Shown piece after piece: positions 31,655 through 39,553 of a stretch of 39,778 nucleotides of DNA; positions within the stretch are counted from its first letter, which is position 1, and every line of letters starts with the position of its first letter. The stretch spans positions 1 through 39,778 of the forward strand of contig JAFQCT010000018.1 of NCBI GenBank assembly GCA_017399405.1, given 5' to 3'. This DNA is from Clostridia bacterium (lineage in GTDB: Bacteria > Bacillota > Clostridia > Oscillospirales > Acutalibacteraceae). The notes beneath the pieces are model-generated. The model ran no database searches. It was not told where the DNA came from and saw only the letters and a program-made list of their open reading frames with translations. Both the position numbers and the translations under genes were made by a program.

Positions 31655-32404
31655 ATGAAACTTGATAGAGTAATAGCAGTAAGAAATAACAAAACTATCT
31701 ACCGTGATGGCGATAAGTGCGTTAAGGTTTTTAACGAAGATTATTCAAAGGCAGACGTTCTTAACGAAGCTCTTAATCAGGCTCGTATTGAAGAAACAGG
31801 ACTTAACATTCCTAAAGTTCTTGAAGTAACTATGATTGATGGCAAATGGGCTATCGTATCAGAATACATAAAGGGTAAGACACTTCAGCAGCTTATGGAT
31901 GAAGATGCTGAAAAGAAAAACGAATACATCGAACTTCTTGTTGATATTCAGCTCGGTATCCATGCAAAAGAATGTGCACTCCTTAATAAACTCAAGGATA
32001 AAATGAACAGAAAAATCGGCATCAGTGAGCTTGATGCAACAACACGCTATGACCTTCATACTCGTCTTGAAGGTATGCCAAAACATAAAAAGGTTTGCCA
32101 CGGTGACCTTAACCCATCAAATATCATTATTACAGAAGATGGCACTCCATATATTATTGACTGGTCACACGCTACTCAGGGTAATGCTTCAGCAGATGCT
32201 GCAAGAACATACCTTCTCTTCTGGCTCAATGGCGATATTGAAGGTGCAAAGACATATCTTGATATGTTCTGCACAATGAGTAACACTGCAAAACAGTATG
32301 TTCAGAAGTGGATGCCAATTGTTGCTGCTTCACAGTCAGTTAAGGGTAATGAAAAAGAAAGAGAATTCCTTCTTTCTTGGGTTGATGTTGTAGATTACGA
32401 ATAA
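31655..32404 (+). CDS. aminoglycoside-phosphotransferase-like kinase
   Basis: 249 residues; AAGGAGG precedes the ATG, 18 nt after adhE. The fold is APH/choline-kinase-like: KVFNEDYSK (nucleotide Lys region), WAIVSEYIKGKTLQQLM (hinge), CHGDLNPSNIII (catalytic loop HGDxxxxN) and YIIDWSHATQG (metal Asp). All catalytic residues are present. Such kinases phosphorylate small molecules or, less often, proteins. Its place inside a redox operon with a PP2C-type phosphatase makes an antagonist kinase-phosphatase pair possible, but the substrate is unknown. Confidence 0.8.
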   Translation: MKLDRVIAVRNNKTIYRDGDKCVKVFNEDYSKADVLNEALNQARIEETGLNIPKVLEVTMIDGKWAIVSEYIKGKTLQQLMDEDAEKKNEYIELLVDIQLGIHAKECALLNKLKDKMNRKIGISELDATTRYDLHTRLEGMPKHKKVCHGDLNPSNIIITEDGTPYIIDWSHATQGNASADAARTYLLFWLNGDIEGAKTYLDMFCTMSNTAKQYVQKWMPIVAASQSVKGNEKEREFLLSWVDVVDYE

Positions 32405-32417
32405 GGAGAAAAGTAAA

Positions 32418-32660
32418 ATGAAAATTACAGTATGTATTGGTAGTTCATGTCATATCAAAGGCTCACGTCAAGTAGTAGAACAACTTCAGTATCTTATCAG
32501 CGAAAACAAGCTTGGTGATAAGGTTGAGTTGGGTGGCACATTCTGTATGGGTAAATGTCAGCAAGGTGTTTGTGTTACAGTAGATGATACTTTCCATTCA
32601 GTAACACCTGACACAGTTGCCGAATTCTTTAACAAAGAAGTATTAGCAAAGGTAAAATAA
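32418..32660 (+). CDS. thioredoxin-like [2Fe-2S] ferredoxin, copy 1
   Basis: 80 residues; AAGGAG precedes the ATG. CIGSSCHIKG (C6 and C11) and FCMGKCQQG (C43, C47) are the four ligands of the thioredoxin-like [2Fe-2S] family (NuoE/HymA C-terminal type). It is small and free-standing, lacking the N-terminal helical part of NuoE. Next gene is a diverged copy. It probably carries electrons to or from the hydrogenases downstream. Confidence 0.85.
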   Translation: MKITVCIGSSCHIKGSRQVVEQLQYLISENKLGDKVELGGTFCMGKCQQGVCVTVDDTFHSVTPDTVAEFFNKEVLAKVK

Positions 32661-32663
32661 ATT

Positions 32664-32909
32664 ATGATTATTCAGGTTTGTGTTGGCAGTTCTTGTCACC
32701 TGAAGGGCTCTCCTGAAATAGTTGAGCTTCTTCAGAAAGCCGTTGAACAGAATCATTTAGAAGATGAAATCACACTTGCCGGTAGTTTCTGTATCGGCAA
32801 GTGTAATCGTGTAGGTGTAACTATTCAGATAGATGATGATGTTCATACAGGCATTACAAAAGAGAACTTTAAAGAATTTTTTCAGGAAAATGTCCTAAGC
32901 AAATTTTAA
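32664..32909 (+). CDS. thioredoxin-like [2Fe-2S] ferredoxin, copy 2
   Basis: 81 residues, starting 4 nt after copy 1 with a weak binding site (AAAGGT), so probably coupled. CVGSSCHLKG and FCIGKCNRVG give the same four cysteines. It clearly arose by tandem duplication, but differs enough to have its own partner or potential. Confidence 0.85.
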   Translation: MIIQVCVGSSCHLKGSPEIVELLQKAVEQNHLEDEITLAGSFCIGKCNRVGVTIQIDDDVHTGITKENFKEFFQENVLSKF

Positions 32910-32929
32910 ATGAAAGGGAGTAGCAGTAA

Positions 32930-34606
32930 ATGGCTAATTGTTTGACACTTAAAAAATCAAACTGTAAAAACTGCTATAAATGTATCCGCCACTGCCCTGT
33001 AAAAGCAATCCGTTTTTCAGGCAATCAGGCACACATTATCGGTAACGAGTGTATTCTTTGTGGTCAGTGCTTTGTTGTTTGTCCACAGGATGCAAAGGAA
33101 ATCGTTAACGAAGTGGAAAAGGTAAAAGTATTCCTTCAGAGTGGTGAACCTGTTGTTGTAAGTATTGCACCGTCATTTATTGCGAACTATGATGGTGCTG
33201 GTATTAACTCAATGCGTACAGCACTTAAAAAGCTTGGTTTTTATGATGTTGAGGAAACTGCAATCGGTGCAACAATCGTAAAAAACGAATATGAGAGAAT
33301 GTTAGAGGAAGAAGACAGAGATGTTGTCATCTCCTCTTGTTGTCATTCAATCAACTTGCTTATTCAGAAACATTATCCGTCAGCATTAGAATATCTTGCG
33401 GATGTTATGTCACCAATGCAGGCACATTGTCAAGATATCAAAAAGAGAATCCCAAACGCAAAAACGGTTTTTGTAGGTCCTTGTGTTGCTAAAAAGGACG
33501 AAGCAGAATATTATGACGGAATTGTTGATGCAGTTCTCACTTTTGAAGAACTTTCTGAATGGCTTCAGGAAGAAAAAATTGAAATAGAAACTGTTCAGGA
33601 TAACAATAACTATAGCCGTGCGCGTTTCTTCCCTACAACAGGTGGCATACTTAAAACTATGAGTGAAGTTAAAGGCTATACTTATGTTGCAATTGATGGT
33701 GTTGAAAATTGCATTCAAGTGCTTAAAGACCTTGAAAAAGGCAAAATACATAATTGCTTTATAGAAATGTCTGCTTGTGTAGGTAGTTGTGTTGGTGGTC
33801 CTGTTATCGAGAAATATCATCATACCTCAAATATCAAGGACTATATTGAGGTTGCAAATTACGCAGGTAAAAAGGACTTTGATGTGGCTCAACCAAAAAC
33901 TATCGAGCTTAAAAAGACCTTTTCCTATATTGAACAGAGAAACACAAAACCATCTGAAATTGAAATAAACAACATTCTTCGTCAGATGGGCAAATTCAAG
34001 CCATCACAGGAACTTAACTGCGGTTCTTGCGGATATAATACTTGTCGTGAAAAGGCTATCGCAATTATTCAGGGTAAGGCTGAAATTTCAATGTGTCTTC
34101 CATTTCTTAAGGATAAAGCGGAAAGCTTTTCTGACACTATTGTTAACAATTCACCAAACGGACTTATTGTTCTTAATGAACAGCTTGAAGTTCAGCAAAT
34201 TAATGATGCTGCAAGAAGAATGATGAATATCCGTTCAGCCTCTGATGTTTTGGGTGACCAGGTAATCCGTATTCTTGACCCTATAATATTTATGAATGTT
34301 ATGAGTAGCGGCAGAGAAGTCCGTGACGAGCGAGTTTACCTTGCTGAGTATAAGCGCTATGTTGAGCAGACAGTTGTTCACGATAAAGACTCACATCTTT
34401 TAATTAGCATTATGCGTGATGTTACTGATGAAGAAAAAGAGCGTGAAAAGAAAGAGGATATCAGTTGTCAGACAATTGAGGTTGCTGATAAGGTTGTAGA
34501 TAAACAAATGAGAATTGTTCAAGAAATTGCATCACTTCTTGGTGAAACAGCAGCTGAAACAAAAATTGCTCTTGCAAAGCTTAAGGAGTCAATTACCAAT
34601 GAATGA
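32930..34606 (+). CDS. hydS: sensory [FeFe]-hydrogenase with PAS domain (HydS type)
   Basis: 558 residues. Two [4Fe-4S] ferredoxin sites (C12,15,18,22 and C41,44,47,51), then the H-cluster domain with altered loops: L1 ISSCCHSI (Pro to His), L2 VGPCVAKKDE (C185), L3 EMSACVGSCVGG (C283, C287; the usual Met before Ala-Cys is Ser). A [4Fe-4S] FeS domain CGSCGYNTC...C (364-389), a PAS domain (about 400-500) and a helical end follow. This matches the group C HydS proteins thought to sense H2 or redox state rather than turn over H2 quickly. The stop overlaps the phosphatase start by 8 nt. Confidence 0.88.
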   Translation: MANCLTLKKSNCKNCYKCIRHCPVKAIRFSGNQAHIIGNECILCGQCFVVCPQDAKEIVNEVEKVKVFLQSGEPVVVSIAPSFIANYDGAGINSMRTALKKLGFYDVEETAIGATIVKNEYERMLEEEDRDVVISSCCHSINLLIQKHYPSALEYLADVMSPMQAHCQDIKKRIPNAKTVFVGPCVAKKDEAEYYDGIVDAVLTFEELSEWLQEEKIEIETVQDNNNYSRARFFPTTGGILKTMSEVKGYTYVAIDGVENCIQVLKDLEKGKIHNCFIEMSACVGSCVGGPVIEKYHHTSNIKDYIEVANYAGKKDFDVAQPKTIELKKTFSYIEQRNTKPSEIEINNILRQMGKFKPSQELNCGSCGYNTCREKAIAIIQGKAEISMCLPFLKDKAESFSDTIVNNSPNGLIVLNEQLEVQQINDAARRMMNIRSASDVLGDQVIRILDPIIFMNVMSSGREVRDERVYLAEYKRYVEQTVVHDKDSHLLISIMRDVTDEEKEREKKEDISCQTIEVADKVVDKQMRIVQEIASLLGETAAETKIALAKLKESITNE

Positions 34607-35771
34607 TTTGTGTGCTGATATCGGATATAAAAGTATAAATCATCACGGTGAGGAGCTTTGTGGTGACCATGTTGATATAGTTGAGCCAAGTGACGATTCT
34701 ACGGTTATTGTGTTATCAGACGGACTTGGTAGTGGTGTAAAAGCAAGTATTCTTTCTACGCTTACATCAAAAATTATTTCAACAATGCTTGCTGAAGGCT
34801 TATCCCTTGAAGAATGTGTTGAAACTATTGCGGCAACTTTACCTGTTTGTTCAGTCAGAGGTGTTGCATATTCAACATTTACAATTATTCATCTTAAAAA
34901 TAATCACACTGCGGAGCTTATTCAATATGATAATCCTCACGCTATTATTATCCGTGATGAACAAAATTGGGATTACCCAAAAACTGAAATGAATATTGGT
35001 GGTAAAAAGATATTCAAATCAGTTATCAAATTACAAGAAAATGATATTTTCGTTGCTATGAGTGATGGTTGTCCTCACGCCGGAATTGGTATGTCATATA
35101 ATTTCGGTTGGAAAAGAGAAGATATTATTGAGTTTATTGAAACTCTTGCACCGGCAGGTTATACTGCTAAAACTCTTTCGACAATGCTTGTTGATGAGTG
35201 TGATAAGCTTTATGGTCATAAGCCTGGTGACGATGCAACTGCTTGTGTAGTTCGTATCAGAAAACGAGTTCCGATGAATATGCTCTTTGGACCTCCATCA
35301 AATCGTGATGATGCTGATAGAATGATGTCACTTTTCTTCTCAAAAGAAGGTAAACACATCATTTGTGGCGGGACAACCTCTTCAATTGCCGCAAAGTTTT
35401 TGAGAAAACCTCTCAAACCATCGCTTAATTTTGAGCAGAGTGATGTTCCTCCTATTGCGGAATTGGAGGGTGTTGACCTGGTAACAGAAGGTGTTATCAC
35501 TGTCAATAAAGTCGTTGAGTATGCTGAGGACTACCTTGGCGAAAACAAGCATTATGAGCATTGGAGTTTCAAAAAAGACGGTGCTTCTCTTATCTGCCGT
35601 TTGTTATTTGAAGAAGCAACCGATATAAATTTCTATGTAGGCAGAGCTATCAACCCTGCTCATCAGAATCCCGACTTGCCTATAAATTTCAATATCAAAA
35701 TGAATCTTGTTGAGGAACTTTCAAAGTCCCTCAAGAAAATGGGCAAAAGAATAAAAGTAAGTTATTTCTAA
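34599..35771 (+). CDS. SpoIIE/PP2C-type serine phosphatase
   Basis: 390 residues from the ATG at 34599, with TTAAGGAG upstream inside hydS; a longer frame from 34515 only overlaps hydS. VIVLSDGLGSGVKAS (metal Asp), FVAMSDGCPHAG and GDDATACVVRI (metal Asp) are the PP2C/SpoIIE motifs in the first 230 residues. The C-terminal 160 residues (FGPPSNRDDADRMM... CGGTTSSIAAKFL) are a separate domain I cannot name. It probably removes phosphate from a Ser/Thr protein in response to the neighbouring HydS. Overlap with hydS implies a fixed partnership. Confidence 0.88.
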   Translation: MNDLCADIGYKSINHHGEELCGDHVDIVEPSDDSTVIVLSDGLGSGVKASILSTLTSKIISTMLAEGLSLEECVETIAATLPVCSVRGVAYSTFTIIHLKNNHTAELIQYDNPHAIIIRDEQNWDYPKTEMNIGGKKIFKSVIKLQENDIFVAMSDGCPHAGIGMSYNFGWKREDIIEFIETLAPAGYTAKTLSTMLVDECDKLYGHKPGDDATACVVRIRKRVPMNMLFGPPSNRDDADRMMSLFFSKEGKHIICGGTTSSIAAKFLRKPLKPSLNFEQSDVPPIAELEGVDLVTEGVITVNKVVEYAEDYLGENKHYEHWSFKKDGASLICRLLFEEATDINFYVGRAINPAHQNPDLPINFNIKMNLVEELSKSLKKMGKRIKVSYF

Positions 35772-35783
35772 GGAGATGACATT

Positions 35784-37205
35784 ATGAGAAAATTTGATAC
35801 AAAAGTGCAGTATCTTAAATATAAAGTATTGCGTGAAGTCGCAAAACACAGTTGGAATGACACTCTTATTGAGAATCTTTGGGATATTCCAAAAACAATT
35901 TCTCCGGGTAAAGAGCCAACTATGAGATGTTGCGTTTATAAAGAAAGAGCAATTCTTAGTGAGCGTATAAAACTTGCAATGGGTGGCGATAAAGAAAACC
36001 ATAATATTATCGAAGTCATCGATATTGCTTGTGATGAATGTCCTGCAGCGGGATATGAAGTAACAGATTCTTGCCGTGGTTGCCTTGCTCATAGATGTGA
36101 AGATGTTTGTAAGCGTGGTGCGATTTCTTTTGACCATAATCATGTGGCACATATTGATAAATCTAAGTGTGTTGAATGTGGTCAGTGTGCAAAGGTTTGT
36201 CCTTTTGCTGCTATTGTAAACCGTAAACGCCCATGTCAGAATGCTTGTAAAGTTAAAGCAATTTCAATTAACGACAATAATGCTGCAGCTATTGATAATA
36301 ATAAATGTATTCAATGTGGTGCCTGTGTATATCAGTGTCCATTTGGTGCTATTAGTGACAAGTCATATATACTTAATGTTATCGATATTATTAAGAAAAG
36401 TCAGAATAACGAAAAATATAAGGTGTATGCAGTTGTTGCTCCTTCAATTTCCAGCCAGTTTACTTATGCGAAGCTGGGTCAGGTAATCAGCGGACTTAAA
36501 GAACTTGGCTTTTATACTGTTGTTGAAGCAGCTCTTGGTGCTGATATGGTTGCAATGCAGGAGTCAAAAGAACTCAGTGAAAAAGAATTCTTAACAAGCT
36601 CATGTTGTCCTGCATTTGTTCAATATATTAAGTCAGCCTTTCCTGCTCTCGTGCCTTATGTTTCACACAACTTGTCACCTATGGCAATGCTTGCAAAGTA
36701 CATAAAGGAAACAAGTGAAAATGCAAAGGTTGTGTTCATAGGACCTTGTACAGCTAAAAAAGCAGAAGCGCAACTTGATTCTGTTAAGCCCTATGTAGAT
36801 GCAGTGCTTACCTTTGAAGAATTACAAGCTCTCTTTGACAGTAAAGACATTGACATTACAACTCTCGAAGAAGATGTACTTGATAACGCATCATATTTCG
36901 GCAGAATTTTTGCCCGTTCAGGCGGTCTTTCAGATGCAGTTAAACAAGCACTCGATGAACAGAAAATTGATTTCACAGTAAAACCTGCCATATGTGATGG
37001 CATTGAAGCTTGTAAGGTAGCACTTCTTAAAAAAAGTAAGAATGTTCTTGATGCAAACTTCATTGAAGGTATGGCTTGTGTCGGTGGTTGTATCGGTGGT
37101 GCAGGATGTCTCACACACGGTGAAAAGAATAAAGCTCAAGTAGATGATTACGGTAGAGAAGCTTTTGAAAAAACAATATCAGATGCAGTTTCGATTATAA
37201 AATAA
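35784..37205 (+). CDS. group B [FeFe]-hydrogenase, monomeric
   Basis: 473 residues; AAGGAGAT precedes the ATG. An N-terminal Cys-rich part (C49-C109) precedes [4Fe-4S] ferredoxin sites (CVECGQCAKVCP near 129-140, CIQCGACVYQCP near 175-186). H-cluster loops are complete: L1 TSSCCPAF (C274, C275), L2 GPCTAKKAEA (C322), L3 EGMACVGGCIGGAGC (C432, C436). This is the group B form, like HydA2 of Ruminococcus. It catalyses 2H+ + 2e- to H2, with ferredoxin as likely donor. Last gene of the run from adhE. Confidence 0.92.
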   Translation: MRKFDTKVQYLKYKVLREVAKHSWNDTLIENLWDIPKTISPGKEPTMRCCVYKERAILSERIKLAMGGDKENHNIIEVIDIACDECPAAGYEVTDSCRGCLAHRCEDVCKRGAISFDHNHVAHIDKSKCVECGQCAKVCPFAAIVNRKRPCQNACKVKAISINDNNAAAIDNNKCIQCGACVYQCPFGAISDKSYILNVIDIIKKSQNNEKYKVYAVVAPSISSQFTYAKLGQVISGLKELGFYTVVEAALGADMVAMQESKELSEKEFLTSSCCPAFVQYIKSAFPALVPYVSHNLSPMAMLAKYIKETSENAKVVFIGPCTAKKAEAQLDSVKPYVDAVLTFEELQALFDSKDIDITTLEEDVLDNASYFGRIFARSGGLSDAVKQALDEQKIDFTVKPAICDGIEACKVALLKKSKNVLDANFIEGMACVGGCIGGAGCLTHGEKNKAQVDDYGREAFEKTISDAVSIIK

Positions 37206-37244
37206 GTTTTCTAGTCATTGTTCATACTCTATCAAAACAACAAA

Positions 37245-37265
37245 TTGATGCTATTTTGATTCTAT
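37245..37265 (+). repeat. integrase-arm-like repeat, copy 3
   Basis: TTGATGCTATTTTGATTCTA (37245-37264, plus T) differs from copy 2 at 27618 by one base in 21, in the same orientation, 9.6 kb away and directly after the hydrogenase operon. Confidence 0.55.
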
Positions 37266-37322
37266 TAAAATCTCAAGCAAATCTAATTACAAAGTTTTCG
37301 TCAACAAGAAGAAAATCACATT

Positions 37323-37685
37323 ATGGAAAACATTATTTACAACGAACTTTGTGGCTGTGATTTCAGTGAGGTTGCAGGATTGGTTGAGTATTGCTATAAG
37401 GATACAGAAAAGACGAGTAAACATGCTCAGCTTGAAATCGATTTTGTGCGAATAAGACAGCAAAAAGCATTATATCCAGTCGGTATCGAACAATTCCTGC
37501 TCGATGAATGATAGATCGCAAATAAAAAGCCTGACTCTTATTGGGGTATTATATCGAAGACAAATCTATCTGCTTATTTCGATTCTGCGACATACATTGA
37601 AATCTATGAAAACAAGATAATTGATGGGTTTATGGAGAAAAAGCCCGAAATGGGCGGTGTGTCTGCGGTTAGACTTAATCTATAA
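37323..37685 (+). pseudogene. broken hypothetical gene with two in-frame stops
   Basis: The frame reads 62 codons from ATG 37323 (MENIIYNELCGCDFSEV... EQFLLDE), then TGA TAG, then continues in the same frame for 56 codons (IANKKPDSYWGIIS... GGVSAVRLNL) to TAA at 37683-37685. No start codon with a binding site serves the second part. I read this as one gene disabled by stops, or two adjacent fragments. No family recognised. It lies between the arm-like repeat and the nadE terminator and looks like remnant DNA. Confidence 0.5.
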
Positions 37686-37687
37686 CG

Positions 37688-37730
37688 AAAAAAGCTCCCT
37701 GAATCGGTTTGTGCCGAAGCAGGGAGCTTT
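37688..37730 (-). terminator. terminator of nadE unit
   Basis: AAAGCTCCCTG (37691-37701) pairs perfectly with CAGGGAGCTTT (37720-37730), with an inner TCGG/CCGA. On the minus strand a T-run follows (37693-37688). Confidence 0.85.
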
Positions 37731-37737
37731 GATATTT

Positions 37738-38469
37738 TCATTTATATGTATAAACTGAAATTCCCGTCCTTTTATGTTCACTTGCCTTATGCATACGCTC
37801 TATGATCTTTTTCTTCTCTTCCTCAATCGCCTTGCCGGAAAGATATGCGTCAAGCTCGCCATAGGTTACGCCCATTTCAGTTTCATCTGTCTGTCCGTCA
37901 AAGAGTGCTGCGGATGGAGCTTTTTCTATAACGCACTTCGGAGCATCAAGATAACGCAAAAATTCATATATTTCGGTAACGGTCAGATCGACGATAGGAT
38001 TGAAGTCATGTGCACCGTCGCCCCACTTGGTAAAGTAACCTACATAAGCTTCGCTTTTATTGCCCGTACCGGCAACAAGACGGTTTTCCGCGGCAGCAAT
38101 GGCATACAAAGTTAGCATACGAAGTCTCGGCGCAATATTGGCGAGTGCTGCGGCATTCATAACAGCAACACCGTCAAGGGCTTTTAGTTCTGCTTCCTTT
38201 ACAGGTGTCAGATCAACAGTTCGGGTTTCAATATTATATTTTTGGGCAACCACCTTGGCATCGGCAGCATCTTCATCATAGTTTCTTTTAGAAGTACACG
38301 GCAAGATAATACCCACCGTATTGTCGCAAGCCGCTTTACAGAGAATACCAACCAAAGCAGAATCCTTGCCGCCGCTGTTGCCGTAAACAATGCCTTTTGC
38401 TCCGCTCTCACTAAGAACGGATTTTATGAAGGCAACTCTTTTTTTAAATTCGATATTATAATCTCGCAT
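37738..38469 (-). CDS. nadE: NAD+ synthase
   Basis: 243 residues. The ATG at 38469 has GAGGT 7 nt upstream; an alternative ATG at 38481 would overlap the previous stop as ATGA and add four residues. IVYGNSGGKDSALVG (SGGKDS) is the ATP-pyrophosphatase loop; GTGNKSEAYVGYFTKWGDGAHDFNPI binds deamido-NAD. It makes NAD+ from nicotinic acid adenine dinucleotide, ATP and ammonia (no glutaminase domain is attached). Codon use (GCC, CTG, CGC) looks less AT-biased than the hydrogenase genes to the left. Confidence 0.92.
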   Translation of the reverse strand: MRDYNIEFKKRVAFIKSVLSESGAKGIVYGNSGGKDSALVGILCKAACDNTVGIILPCTSKRNYDEDAADAKVVAQKYNIETRTVDLTPVKEAELKALDGVAVMNAAALANIAPRLRMLTLYAIAAAENRLVAGTGNKSEAYVGYFTKWGDGAHDFNPIVDLTVTEIYEFLRYLDAPKCVIEKAPSAALFDGQTDETEMGVTYGELDAYLSGKAIEEEKKKIIERMHKASEHKRTGISVYTYK

Positions 38470-38477
38470 AAAAAACC

Positions 38478-39221
38478 TCATTTCTTACGGAGCAATTCAC
38501 TCGTTAGTGGATTGCTTTTTTCGTTGTTAATGTGATTGTTTCTTTTAGCCTGAGGTGAAATGAACATTAAGAAAAAACATACCAGCATTACGACTGAACT
38601 GAAACAAATGGAATATGCACCAAAATGTCTTATTAAAACGCTACCAATAATCGCACCGAATGCAAATGCTATAACTACAGCGAAAGAAATGTATGCGTTG
38701 TGTCTATCTTCACGATTATTGACGAGGCAACACATTATTGCACTGTGCATTGCCGAGCGCAGATTTCCTATGCACATGGTTGTTGCAACATTTTCATTCT
38801 CGACCCTTCTAAATGTATCTGCTTGAATTCCGCAGGCCAAAGAAATAAGGCAGTTTGCAGGCAAGTTCATATTCTGTGAAAAACCGGCAACTGTGAAAAA
38901 AATCACAGCCTCAAGCAAAACGCATATCTGCCGCCAGTGTAACAGATCACGATGTTTGCCAAAGTGACAAATGAAAGTAGACAAGGCAACTCCACTTAAA
39001 AATGCCACTATGGGAAACGCGTAGTGTAGTGCTTGTATACGCTCTCCCTTTGATAAATAAATACTGAACAACAGAACATTTCCCGTCTGCGCATTCGCAA
39101 AAACATGTCCTCTATAAAGATATGAATACGCATCCATAAGTCCGCCAGATATAGCCATGAGTATACCTACAGGAAGGGATTCCGACATTTGTTTATTCAT
39201 ATTATTAGACCACTTTTTCAT
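38478..39221 (-). CDS. DUF1275 (YoaK-like) membrane protein
   Basis: 247 residues with about six hydrophobic segments. The N-terminal GILMAISGGLMDAYSYLYRGHVFANAQTGNV is the DUF1275 hallmark (GxxDAxxyL, ..F.n.qTGN). SLACGIQADTFRRVENENVATTMCIGNLRSAMHSA is the second conserved block. Location: cytoplasmic membrane; transported substrate, if any, unknown. Start is uncertain: ATGs at 39221 and 7 codons further in, neither with a clear binding site. It ends on the nadE start region, so the two may be co-transcribed. Confidence 0.85.
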   Translation of the reverse strand: MKKWSNNMNKQMSESLPVGILMAISGGLMDAYSYLYRGHVFANAQTGNVLLFSIYLSKGERIQALHYAFPIVAFLSGVALSTFICHFGKHRDLLHWRQICVLLEAVIFFTVAGFSQNMNLPANCLISLACGIQADTFRRVENENVATTMCIGNLRSAMHSAIMCCLVNNREDRHNAYISFAVVIAFAFGAIIGSVLIRHFGAYSICFSSVVMLVCFFLMFISPQAKRNNHINNEKSNPLTSELLRKK

Positions 39222-39553
39222 TCTTGAATTTGATAGAGTTCCGCGTGTCTATCCTCGAAACAAAGGAATGCTGTTGCGAATCTCGTTAAGCATTTGCAGA
39301 TTACATTTGGCGGTTAATATTTTCTCATTCTCTCTTACAAGAATTATGATTTTGCTGACCAGCTCAATAACGGTGAATACAGCAAACAACAAACAATTGA
39401 TTTTCTATAACCTTATCGATGTTAGGTCCGCAAATGTAAAATGCATTCCTTTGACCATTGAGATATGACAAATAGCATATCTAATTTCTGCAAATCAAGG
39501 AGGCGGGTCAGCTCGGTAAATCGTACCTAGTAGCGACAATGCTTGGTGACATC
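39222..39553 (-). other. intergenic, possible decayed coding fragment
   Basis: No convincing gene. On the minus strand an unbroken stretch of about 50 codons ends at a TAG near 39249 (ELVSKIIILVRENEKILTAK then NEIRNSIPLFRG) but has no clear start or binding site; it could be the tail of a lost gene. Plus-strand frames here show no start signal. Nothing else stands out. Confidence 0.3.
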
